From Ascarosepion bandense (lineage: Eukaryota > Mollusca > Cephalopoda > Sepiida > Sepiidae), in the NCBI GenBank assembly GCA_037127315.1, contig JBBBDQ010001026.1, positions 7,484,501-7,548,500 of the forward strand: a stretch of 64,000 nt of DNA. Direction: 5' to 3'. Positions 53,412 through 62,876 of the stretch are shown here, in pieces. The notes under the pieces were generated by a model. It was not told the DNA's origin. It saw only the letters and a program-made list of their open reading frames with translations, and did not search any database. The stretch's first letter is position 1; every line of letters starts with the position of its first letter. The translations under genes were made by a program, and so were the position numbers.

Positions 53412-53707
53412 GTCATCCGCCAACAGGTCTGTTTCGCAGCTTATCAGTACGGTTAGACTCCGATTGCTTTTTAACCCAGGATTTACACCCGATCGAATGT
53501 GTGTCAGTCGGCGATTCTACCTCTGAGCTATGGGCGCTTGGTAGAGGGAGGCAGACTTTTTAGCGTGTATATTATCATCATTCACGCCCAGTAGCTGAGA
53601 GTGTTCTAATTCATTGCTGAATGAACGATGCGTAAATGCCAGAGTATCTACTGTTTTTCAAAGTCTACCATTCTTCCAGAGTGCTCAATCAAGTTGTGAG
53701 TGCATAA
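53408..53707 (-). mobile_element. tRNA-HHR unit 2 of the trio
   Basis: Near-complete unit: on the minus strand from CACTCACAACTTGATTGAGC through the cgcatcgttcattcag block, a tRNA-like segment (ATAGCTCAGAGGTAGAATCG; GGTGTAAATCCTGG, decayed B box), linker and ribozyme motif. Preceded at lower coordinates by a CA microsatellite. Confidence 0.7.
53415..53453 (-). ncRNA. Hammerhead-like motif, deleted helix II and mutated core
   Basis: Minus strand CCGTA, CTGATAA (53447-53441), GCTGC, GAAA (53435-53432), CAGACCTGTT, GGCGG. It shares the eight-base helix II deletion and GUU site with the motif at 53105-53143. Confidence 0.4.
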
Positions 53708-53710
53708 ATA

Positions 53711-53760
53711 GACATCTGCAGACAGATCTGTTTCGCTGTATCACAGCCCATCAGTAAGGT
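53711..53760 (-). ncRNA. tRNA-HHR unit 3: hammerhead-like motif only
   Basis: Minus strand CCTTA, CTGATGG (53754-53748; last core A is G), perfect helix II GCTGT/ACAGC, GAAA (53734-53731), CAGATCTGTC with site C53721, TGCAG. The rest of the unit is replaced by a (TA)n(TG)n run. Confidence 0.5.
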
Positions 53761-53761
<1 letters not shown>

Positions 53762-53799
<38 letters not shown>

Positions 53800-53899
53800 C
53801 TGCTAATAGTAAATATACTTTTTCTTCCTTACATAATAATAAATATAAATTGTGTTCCTCAACATCCTATATTTTATATTTACACACACACACACATAA

Positions 53900-53947
<48 letters not shown>

Positions 53948-54016
53948 ACAAAATACGAAAAGAAAGAAGTAAATAAATATCAACAAATAGATTGAAATAC
54001 ATAGATACGATCAGGA

Positions 54017-54064
<48 letters not shown>
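53762..54064. repeat. Microsatellite cluster (GT)n, (CA)n, (ATCT)n, (GATA)n
   Basis: GT run at 53771-53800, CA run at 53882-53896, ATCT run at 53900-53947 and GATA run at 54018-54064. The last two are mutually inverted, so the strand can fold back. Confidence 0.95.
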
Positions 54065-54065
<1 letters not shown>

Positions 54066-55590
54066 CATTTCTCTTTTACATCAGGTCGACGAAAGTGGTA
54101 TGTAATCACCATGATGTTCTTGTCACTTGCAACTCAACAAAGCATAACAAATGATCTTTACAAAGGCGATAGGATGATTGACAGGGGTCAGCCTAAGAAT
54201 GAGACTTGAGCAACTCACTTTGTTACGGCAATATCTCCTTCAGGGCAGATTAGTTTTTAAAATAATATGTTTGAGGCTAGTCAGTGCACGTATTTATACT
54301 CAGTCACAGCTTGGATACAGATATTCGTTCACCCAATACAAAGGCCCAAAAGAGTTACTAAATAATTTTTTTGTAAGTGAGAGCAAGAAGTACATATTAT
54401 GAGGATATGTAGGATAGATAACGATTGATCCGAGATTGAAAAATGATAATATTTTATTTATCGTAGAAATATGAACTCGCGAGTCTGGTCGACAGTGAAA
54501 TCCTTAGTGGAGAAGAGGTTTGAGTGGAACATCCTCATTACGAATATGAATGATTTGACGTGGTGGATGTCGCAAGGCAGGTCTTAGCAGTGAAAGAACA
54601 GGTCTAGTGGAAACAGAGAATAGACTTTGCAGTGAAAACAGTAATGGAAAAGGCGAGGGGTTAGCAATATTTTATCTGTAGAAAAGGAACTAGAGGTTAG
54701 AAAACATGTCATCATTCACAAAGCAGGATGAATTATTTGAACCCTGTCAAGGCTAGAGAGTGGTAATTAAGTAGCTCCAGTGCCGATCCAGCACTAATAT
54801 TTCCGTTATGGTTAGATCTATGATATTCTTGTGCGCAGGTAAAACATTATATTTTTTAAAATAAATTTGCATATAATTTTTAATAAATTTGTTACAAGCA
54901 AGAAAACAAGGCCACTAAGACACAAAGGGTATTGGATACAAATTTTATATCATCCATCAAAAACACAAAATAAATTACCAACCCGCAAAATGAAACTGAA
55001 ACGACAACATTTCTGAAAAACCCCAAGTAAAATTGCACACCCGCAAAAGTGGATCCAAATGGCTAAAAGCTTTTTTCTCACAATCAGTGTGTAAAGCGAT
55101 ACTCTGGATCCTGATTGGTTGACAAATCGAGAAATTCAAAATACGTCAGCAAAACTTTTTTTTTCACAGCTAAAGAAAAAATCGTTCTGGGGTCCTCCAA
55201 CGTGACCAGGATTCTATATTTAAGAAGGACCCCTGACCTGTCACAGTCAACAGTCAAGTCAGTCAGTCAAGAGGGTCAGTGAGAGACAGCAGTTCGATCG
55301 ATTCGTCACTCAAGCAAGCAGTGTGTCAGTCAGCTCCGCCAGTCAATCCCGAGAGGCGCAGTGTCAGATACACACAGTCCGACAGGCGCTACATCAAGGA
55401 AACCAGTACCGACAAACTAATATTTTACCGACTCAACCGTTACAAACAGAAAGAAGAGAGGCAACACGTGCAACGGCCATAAAACTTAATACAAAATACA
55501 GAAAACATAAATACAAAATGTTCATAATTTTATACATTTCTTATTGTGTTGTCTTTTCTCGAATCTGTGTTGTATTTTTGTGGACAGGAT
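54065..55590. other. Unrecognised, with a TATA-like site
   Basis: No family repeat recognised. TATATTTAAG at about 55214 is followed after about 30 bp by a CAGTC-rich region and by a 67- and a 101-codon frame (55279-55628) with no known motif. This could be a Pol II promoter of an LTR or other element, but the case is weak. Confidence 0.25.
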
Positions 55591-55800
55591 TCTTCTTCTT
55601 CTATGTGTCTTGTCCCTTCAGGACGTAGGCGATTATCATCTTCCACGTTTCCCTATTCCTGGTGGCTCTGAGCACGCCTTCTCCTGTTACACCATGCATA
55701 CTCGTTCCGTCACCCACCTGATTAGGTCCTTCAAATATGTTATCCGTTGCTTTCCCCTGTCTCTTTTCCCCTCTATCTGGCCTGTTACAGGATAGCCCGC
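55590..55800 (-). pseudogene. LINE-B C-terminal fragment
   Basis: Reverse LINE-B end (TATGTGTCTTGTCCCTTCAG, 55601) to GGCCTGTTACAGG; complement of the RETWRKMI..., RGxTEYAW..., RQRITYLKDLI region. Cut off at 55800. Confidence 0.8.
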
Positions 55801-55849
55801 ATTAAAACCGCTTATTGATCCGGGTTGTTCTGGAACCCCACAAGGGCTA

Positions 55850-56816
55850 CTGGGAATGGAAGATAATAAAACGGTTTTAGAAGGAACCGAAAACCCGATC
55901 TTAAAAAGGGATAGGGCTTTGCTTGTTGAAGCTAAACCGGATTATAGGAAATCCTCTGTCTATACCTACTGAGAAAAATAAAATTAGTAAACAAATTTTC
56001 AGTGTCCATGTGGTGACATTAGAAGTATAGATTTGACGTATACTTTAGAAGTTACGGGGAAACACAATCCTAAACAAGAACAGATTGATAAGCTCCTCCT
56101 GTTCAAATGACCGGGGAGAAGTATGAATCGGACAATAAGAAAACTGTCTATGCCAAATAAGAAGGAAAATACTATATAAAATTTCAGACTTCAGACGGAG
56201 ACGTTCGAAGTAAATAACTTCAATAGACTTTAGAAGGAAAGTGAACCCTAATCTCAAACAAAAAACAATTGATAAACTTCGGGTTCTGTTCAAAAGAACT
56301 TTGAGAAATGTCAACCGGTCCATAGGCGAACATATTTACTCTTATTGAGGAGAAAAAAATAATTAGTTTGTAAATAAAATTAACAGTTCAGACAGAGAAG
56401 AAATCATATGTTCAATCCTAAACAGGAAATATAGGATAGTTAGTTACAGGAAACCCAATCATAAACAGGAAAGAAGGGCTAAACTCCTCCTGATCAAATG
56501 ACCGGGGAGAAGTATGAATCGGACAATAAGCAAACTATCTATGCCAAATAAGAAAAAAATACTATATAAAATTTGTGACTTCAGACGGAGACGTTCAAAG
56601 TAAACAGCTTAAATAGACTTTAGAAGGAAATAGAACTCCAATCCCAAACAAGAAAAAATTGATAAACCTCGGCTCCTGTTCAAAACACCGTGAGAAATGT
56701 CAACCGGTCGATAGGTGGATTCATTTAGTTCCATTGAGGAGAAAAATAATTAGTTCGTAAATAAAATTTCACAGTTCAGACAGAGAGGAACTCAGAAGTT
56801 CAATGCTAAATAGTAA
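55850..56816 (-). repeat. Diverged SINE-T-like array with 391-bp period
   Basis: Units contain GGGAAACACAATCCTAAACA, AGCTCCTCCTGTTCAAATGA, GGGGAGAAGTATGAATCGGA and AACTGTCTATGCCAAATAAG, block-for-block similar to SINE-T (accacatcctaaacaggg, cctcttcacctgttcaatag, ggagtgtgaaccgggcgata). Two alternating unit types give a 391-bp repeat (GACCGGGGAGAAG at 56109 and 56500). No tail is seen. Confidence 0.7.
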
Positions 56817-56817
56817 A

Positions 56818-57599
56818 TCTATATATATATAAAAGGCTATCTGTGGGTCTGTGTGTGACTGTAACCTATGCACGCCTACATTTTTAAGCTACGCCGTTCA
56901 AACTCTCTAGGGACACATATCTATAGGGAAGTCAGGTCGACACATATTTTTTGAGTTTAAGTTCAGCAATTTTCTTTTTCGCACTTTTTGGCCAATAGAG
57001 CCGATTTGCTCCGTAAAACATAGATGGTTGCTGAATTACGTCACAGAAATCAAATCACACGTGTCGAACGCGACTAAAATATTTTTTTCAAACAAAAACA
57101 GAATATGTAAAAAAAATGTGCCAATGATTAATTTAATTATTTAAGTCTTTTTTTTTCATACTTCAGAAAGTAAAATTTTAAAAAAATAAAGCTTTTTTTT
57201 CGCTAAATATTTAATGCAGGAAAATTACTGTCTTTAATTCGTGTGGCATTAATGTAACTTTTTCCTCTAAAATTAAATGTTTATATTTTTAAATATGCTT
57301 CGAAAGTTTCTGAAATTCATTTAGTTAACAAAAATGTAAATATTTTCTCCCGTAATTTTTAAACAAAATCAAACGCAATGTTGTTTAAAATGTCGCACCA
57401 AACATTTACGCAAAACAAAAGAAAATAGATTTTTTAATGGAATTTTTGAACAATTTTAAACAATTTTTATATAATTATTTTTTTATATAACTAAGTTTTA
57501 AAATGAGGCGGCGACTACAAGCGCTCGGAAATCGCAACACGCTGCATTTTATTAAAAAATGTTCTGAGTTGCACGGGCAACGCCGGGCTATCATGCTAG
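56818..57599 (+). mobile_element. Non-autonomous Helitron, second family
   Basis: A|TCTATATATATATAAAAGGC at the 5' end; at the 3' end GCACGGGCAACGCCGGGC, TATCATG, CTAG|T. Same hairpin type as the other Helitrons but different 5' end and interior (tgtgactgtaacctatgcac), so a separate family. 782 bp, no coding. Confidence 0.85.
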
Positions 57600-57740
57600 T
57601 ATACGATATATCTCTACGGATTTTAAAACTTGAAAACTTCAAGTATCAATGCCAATGAACATATCCAATAATTCAGTGTTATTAATTTTATATAATGAAA
57701 ATTAAAATCTTTAAAAAACTGCATAAAAATTTATATAAAT

Positions 57741-58120
57741 TGTTGTGGGATCTTCCCCTTTTGTATATGATATGACTGAGTGCACATATACTCCTGCCAT
57801 AGAGAGAACAGTAGTTGGAGTTGCAGTTGGCAGTGGAGAGCAATCGTAGAGATCTGTTACAGTTATCGGAGAGTTCCGAGAGATACCGAAGTTTCCGAGA
57901 CAAAACTAGCTCTGAGCACCACTCAGCTAGAATAATATACCCGGATATAGTATTTCCAATGACTTCACGTCAAGACTTTTATATATTTATTTCTACTAGT
58001 AGTATTCCTGTATTTACTAACCTGCGTTCAAGTTTGTAGACTACGTTCAATAAAACCTACTTTTCTATCTGTTTTGTTGCTTATTATTTTGTGCGGTTCC
58101 TTCACTCGGAATCCACAACA
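57741..58120 (+). mobile_element. Solo LTR, 380 bp, with 5-bp target duplication
   Basis: TGTTGTGG at the left and CCACAACA at the right (8-bp inverted ends), flanked by TAAAT on both sides. A polyadenylation-type AATAAA occurs at about 58049. No primer-binding site or internal coding follows, so recombination between two LTRs has removed the body. Orientation is set by the AATAAA near the right end. Likely Ty3/gypsy or a related LTR group by its TG...CA ends and 5-bp duplication. Confidence 0.9.
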
Positions 58121-58204
58121 TAAATTATTCATATTTAAGCATAATCTCACTCTGAATCAACCTCAACTAGAACGACTACATCGAAATTATAGCTGCATCT
58201 ACAG

Positions 58205-58682
58205 CTAAGAAGGGTGGGTCACTGTGTCGGGCCAGATCTTTCTCATCAGAATCCATCTTGGACATATATAAATCTACCATTCGTTAGTGCATCGAATACT
58301 GTTCCCTTATCTGGTCAGATGCTCCTGCTATTCATCTTGAGGTTTTCGACAAAATCCAAAGGAGGATATGCAATGTAATCAATCCGGACTTCGCAGCTCG
58401 ACTTCAGTCACTTTCTCACCGGCGACATGTGGCTTCTCTCTATCTTTTCATGGCAAATTTTTTCACGGATTCTGCTCTGAACAGCTTCTTTCCCTGGTGC
58501 CACGACCTCATGCATTTACTCGTGATGCTAGATTGGCAATTAGGTTCCACCCTTTTACTGTTAAAATCGTCAAATGTAACCGCCACTTCTACTCTATCAG
58601 TTTCATTTCACGCACTTCTTCCCTGTGGAACTCCCTTCGGTATACTTGCTTTTTTGATAGCTACATTCACTAAACGAACAAA
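58205..58682 (+). pseudogene. LINE-A fragment after RT domain
   Basis: Plus strand, two frames: IHLEVFDKIQRRICNVINPD-type text (58330-58400), then SLSHRRHVASLYLF and the 101-codon frame 58368-58673 with FTRDARLAIRFHPFTVK, IVKCNRHFYSISFISRTSSL, WNSLRYTCFFDSY. A SINE-A follows immediately, and LINE-A 3' UTR resumes at 58951. Confidence 0.8.
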
Positions 58683-58689
58683 TCCGGGA

Positions 58690-58950
58690 GCCAAATTCGA
58701 ATTCCATTTGAATTCCTTGCATTCACTTACACGCGAACACCCTTGGGAAAGGTACTGATTCATCTCTTTCCTCCAGTTATGGGTTAAATAACAGGGCAGA
58801 TTGGGTTCTATTGCCTTGGATAGCAACCAGTCTATCATAGAAAGTAATGGCAACCTACTGCGGGATAATCTTCTGCCCAGACAGTCATGTTTCTTTCGAG
58901 ACATGATCGCCCAAGCGTGTATCACGTATTGCACTTAACTGACTTACTGA
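58690..58950 (+). mobile_element. SINE-A inserted in LINE-A 3' UTR
   Basis: From the B-box side (CCAAATTCGAATTCCATTTG) through TCCAGTTATGGGTTAAATAA to CGTGTATCACGTATTGCACT. The A-box part of the head is missing. Confidence 0.85.
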
Positions 58951-59138
58951 CATTCTCCATAATCTTGAATGCAACATCAACTGTCATCTTCTGTCTCTTT
59001 GATTCCTATCATTCTCTTCTCTTTCATTCGACATATCCATTACTTTTTTTTTTTTTTACTTTTCTTTCACTGTAATACCCTGTAATCACCAGTGATGGTC
59101 CTGCCTTGACTGGAGTGAAACGATTATAAAAAAATTCT
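58951..59138 (+). mobile_element. LINE-A 3' UTR and tail
   Basis: Pyrimidine-rich UTR, poly-T run, then TGTAATCACCAGTGATGGTC, CTGCCTTGACTGGAGTGAAA and CGATTATAAAAAAAT, a diverged form of the LINE-A tail. Confidence 0.7.
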
Positions 59139-59582
59139 AGACCAGTTAAACAGGACATTCCTTTATATTTAATAAATGTTGACTCTGTAATCTCAACTGT
59201 AAATATCTGACGCCCACGAGATTACTCTCATCTTTAAAAGAGTCAGATCAGAAGAAAAAAGGAAATTGCCCATATCTGGTCTTGAGCTCCTCAGTTTTCA
59301 TTTGCTTGTCTTGATAGTGTTCAAAACGTCTACTCGGCCTTGCGATGGATAAATGTTTTTCCGCCTTACCAACCTTGTCTCACATAGGAAACATCGTGAA
59401 CCTCTCGCTGCTTAATCGCTATTTTCATGGCATGTGGTTTCTTAGTCACACTATCTGTGACCTTTACAACTGGGACCTATCAAGCCATGTATACAAGGGT
59501 AAAATTACCTTCATCGACTTCGTATTTCATTAGTAAGGGGTAAGTTTAACTTTGACAGCTTCTTCTCAAAAACTGTAGAATT

Positions 59583-60117
59583 TTTTTAATCATTTCACTC
59601 CAAGCAAGGCAGTTTCACTGCCACTGTTGCGCAGAGGGTTACATAGGGGGAAAGTGATGAGAAAGAGGAATAGGTTATAGGGGATGTCAGGAAGGTAATA
59701 GAAGGATGAGAATACTGGTGTGATGGGGTAGAGTGGATGGAGAAAAGAGCTTACGAGAAAGGATGAGAGTTAGTGAGATAGTAGATCTATTGACTTTAGA
59801 TTCTTGGAGATTCTTGGAGATTCTAGTTGTCAGAGAAGCAAGTATAAGGAACGGAATTCCACAGGCGGAAAGTTTGGTTACATTTTATCGGTTTGAAAGT
59901 AATTGTAGAAGAGGCACAGGGAAGCCACATCACCCCGGTGAGAGAGCGACTGCAGCCGAGCTGCCAAGTCGGTATCGATCACATTACAGATTTTCCGTTG
60001 GATTTTATCAAGAACCCCGAGGTGAGTAGCAGGGGCACCCAACCAGATGTTGCAGCGGTATTCAATAAAAGGGCGGATGGCATCACAATCACTACAATCT
60101 TCAAATCTAAGATTCAC
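59583..60117 (-). pseudogene. LINE-A 3' end with tail
   Basis: Reverse tail (poly-T, ATTTCACTCCAAGCAAGGCA), purine-rich UTR complement, and C-terminal region. A 79-codon minus-strand frame (60117-59878) reads FIEYRCNIWLGAPATHLGVL, DKIQRKICNVIDTDLAAR, LQSLSHRGDVASLCLFYNY. Internal deletion joins CLFY to the FHPF-downstream part. Confidence 0.85.
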
Positions 60118-60520
60118 CGTTATCTTTTCTGTATAAATTTATTTGCCCTATGTTACGCTCATACAACAGCACACGGTAAGCCTCAAACTTGAGTGGCTCG
60201 CGGGACTTCAATTGTTATATTTTAAAATTAACCTACCTGAGGTACCTAACCGCAAAATGTGTTACTGGCAATAAGAAAGAGCCAAGCAAAACATTTGGAA
60301 CATATAAAGAGGAAAGAAGACTTGGAGAATTTAACAATCACATAGCATCGATGATAATAGAACGTTGCCATCTTTCTTGACAAGTCTTCGTAAGTGAATA
60401 GAAAAATGCTTACTAAAAAGACAAAGATAGTTGTTACACGATCAAGGAGAGTAAGAAGTAATAAAACTGGAAGTTGGGAATAAAGCCTCGTATGTAGATG
60501 CGTCCAGTAATGGAATTCGA
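60118..60520. other. No recognised feature
   Basis: A 63-codon frame (60189-60380) has no recognisable motif. Confidence 0.35.
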
Positions 60521-60522
60521 GA

Positions 60523-60639
60523 GTTACAGCCTATCACGTTTAATACACCGGTTCTCGCTCGATCACTAAAGTTAAGCAATGTTGAGCCTGGTTAGTACTT
60601 AGATGGATGACCGCTTGGGTATACCAGGTGCTGTAAGCG
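60523..60639 (+). rRNA. 5S rRNA-derived module of SINE
   Basis: GTTACAGCCTATCACGTTTA, ATACACCGGTTCTCGCTCGA, TCACTAAAGTTAAGCAATGT, TGAGCCTGGTTAGTACTTAG, ATGGATGACCGCTTGGGTAT, ACCAGGTGCTGTAAGC follows 5S rRNA along its length. The internal promoter boxes are preserved; it is part of a SINE, not a 5S gene. Confidence 0.8.
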
Positions 60640-60890
60640 TTTATGGACGGATGTGCGTTGTGGTGTGGTGGATATCGACTCGCGAAGGGTGCTGTAAGCG
60701 TTTATGGACGGATGTGCGTTGTGGTGTGGTGGATATCGACTCGGCAAGAGAAATCGGTGAGCCTAGTTCGAATTCCAGTTGAATACGCTGGATTCACTTA
60801 AGCACTGGTACCCTTGAAAAAGGTATTAATCCGTTCCTTCCCTCCAGTTATGGGTTAAATAACAAGGGTAGGACTTGAGGACCCTGCTCT
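60523..60890 (+). mobile_element. Composite 5S rRNA-tRNA SINE with junction duplication
   Basis: 5S module (60523-60639), tRNA-like head (GGATGTGCGTTGTGGTGTGG; GAGCCTAGTTCGAATTCC), partial SINE-A body (TTCCCTCCAGTTATGGGTTA) and the family-specific end TAGGACTTGAGGACCCTGCT. The stretch GTGCTGTAAGCG...ATATCGACTCG, spanning the 5S/tRNA junction, is present twice with a 61-bp period (60628 and 60689), so there are two A boxes. Same family as 32910-33270. Confidence 0.85.
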
Positions 60891-61071
60891 TAAAAACAAA
60901 TCCTAATGAATCTTGCAAACAATAAAACAAATAAACTAAATAAAACGAAAAACGATTTTCAGGGTCATTAAATGACTAAATGAAGGTAGATATGCTAGTG
61001 AAACCAACCAACCAGATTTTAACGCTTCGCTTCGACATTTTACTCGAAATGAAACAGAATCAGAGAAACTG

Positions 61072-61314
61072 TTGTTAATTTCCCTTGACCATTATATTTT
61101 GGTTACGGAATCAATAAGAGGCTATTTCTTCTCAAGTGCTCGCAGATGTCTTAGAGAAAATCAGATTAACTCCGCAACAAAGCATGTCCCCGAAAAAAAG
61201 GATTATCTATTTAGGTTTGGAAATTTATTTAAGCGAGACTTCCCCAATATAAAGCAAACATCGGGAGGTTTTACAAAAAAGGCATACAAAACGCTGAAGA
61301 GGGTGTTTAAATAA
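61072..61314 (+). CDS. Unrecognised 80-codon open frame
   Basis: Basic, aromatic-rich reading frame (VTESIRGYFFSSARRCL; FLFRFGNLFKRDF-like segment; ending KKAYKTLKRVFK) in otherwise unannotated DNA. Start and function unknown, no neighbour context, and no ribosomal or splice signal I can defend. It may be chance or a fragment of an unrecognised element. Confidence 0.15.
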   Translation: MLISLDHYILVTESIRGYFFSSARRCLRENQINSATKHVPEKKDYLFRFGNLFKRDFPNIKQTSGGFTKKAYKTLKRVFK

Positions 61315-62075
61315 ATAAAACTAGTATGGCAAGGGAGGTGTCAACACGCAATGATTAGAACAATTTAAATAAAACAGACCAAAGAACAAATTGGGCAAAA
61401 TAAAGAATTATATTATTAAAAAAAAAAACAATCTTTCTTTGAATAGAAGCTGAGAAATGTCCAGGTGGTGTGGATACTGAATTTTGTGGATTAGTTCTGT
61501 GTTTTGTGCCGAATCGATCGAAAATTCATCTGGTCTCAGCAAAGCATTCGTTAATCCTTGCAAAACTATTCGGGACAAGTATTTGTACCAATTGTAATTT
61601 ACAGAGGAATACGTAATTTGCATAGGGATTTGTGATATATCCACCATTTGAGTTTGTCGTAATGCTGATGAAATAAGTAATCTAAGTTCATTTTAAAGGT
61701 TCTCATTCGTAAAAAAAGTTAGATATATAAAAAAGGTAGAGCTAGCTGAGTTGAAAAAAAAAAAGGAAAAACTTTGATGGTGCTGACTTTGATGATGATT
61801 AACTTAGATTTTCATGGGTAGCTGCCGTTGTTGCTTATTTTAGGGAAAAAAAGTCAATTTACGATATTGGCTGTTTACAAAATTTAGTCAATAAAGTTCG
61901 TAGAAACCCATCAATTTTCTGGTAAGCCAAGCAGTTTATGTCAACCAACTGAAATATCTATTTTATACGAAAAAATGTGTTTTTGAGTCAAAACCTTTAG
62001 GGTTTCGGTTATATGTAGGAATTCTGAGTAAAGATCGGCCATGTTTGTTAGTTTGATTTTTTTTGGTTTTTTTTT
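61315..62075. other. No recognised feature
   Basis: AT-rich DNA with short A runs; short minus-strand frames carry no motif. Confidence 0.35.
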
Positions 62076-62079
62076 CTCT

Positions 62080-62512
62080 CTTCCTACCGGCGTGATGTGG
62101 CTTCCCTGTCCCTCTTCTACAAGTACTTTCATGGCTTCTGCTCCGATGAGCTTAGATCACTGGTGCCGCCTAAGCACGAATTTACACGAGACACTAGATT
62201 AGCAACTAGGTCCCACCCTTTTACAGTTAAACAAATAAGATGTAACCGTAAATTCTACTCCAACAGCTTCTTTTCTCGCGCTTCCCGCCTGTGGAACTCC
62301 CTTCCACAAGTCTGCTTTCCCGACAGCTAAATCTCCAGGTGTTTAAATGTAGGGTCAATAGACACCTCCTATCACACTAACTTCCAATTATTCTCAGAAC
62401 ACTCACATCTACCCAACCCTCATTCTCGTTATCCTTACCCGCCTATCACCCACCCTCTGACATTTCCTATATTTAACCATTCTCGGTATCCCTACCCGCC
62501 TATCACCCACCC
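62080..62512 (+). pseudogene. LINE-A C-terminus and 3' UTR
   Basis: A clean 77-codon frame (62097-62330) with SLFYKYFHGFCSDELRSLVP, HEFTRDTRLATRSHPFTVK, FFSRASRLWNSLPQVCFPDS, then the UTR with a duplicated block (CTACCCGCCTATCACCCACC twice). The tail is replaced by LINE-B sequence at 62513. Confidence 0.85.
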
Positions 62513-62625
62513 TCTTCTTCTTCTTCTTCTTCTATGTGCCCTGTCCCTTCAGGACGTAGGCGATCATGGCTCTCCACGTCTCCCTATCCCTTGTTGCTCT
62601 TAGTATGTTTGTTCCTGTTGCGTAT
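62513..62625 (-). mobile_element. LINE-B 3' end
   Basis: After a (TTC)n run, TATGTGCCCTGTCCCTTCAG, GACGTAGGCGATCATGGCTC and TCCACGTCTCCCTATCCC are the complement of the LINE-B terminal codons (DRETWRAMIAYVLKGQGT-type). Confidence 0.8.
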
Positions 62626-62876
62626 TCTTGATTGTCTACTTTTACTAGTTTGTGTTTGCAAATTCTTCTAGTGCTTAGATATCCTGATACTGGGAGATTC
62701 GGGTTCCTACATTGAGAAAATTCTCACTGAAAAACTCACAACGTTCTTTGATAATGGGCCGAGCCAATTCTTTCACAATGTTAGTCCCAACAACTTTGTA
62801 CAAGACAATGCACTAAATTGGAACTATCTCGGTATCTGACTGAAAATCACTCATGCGTATTTCATCAGAATAAATA

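Noticed and set aside
53900..54064. ATCT and GATA runs as a designed hairpin or regulatory element
   Set aside because: They are complementary only because both are tetranucleotide microsatellites; no further structure supports function.
60523..60639. Functional 5S rRNA gene
   Set aside because: Fused to a tRNA-like SINE body without a terminator T run, and repeated in the same composite form at 33 kb.
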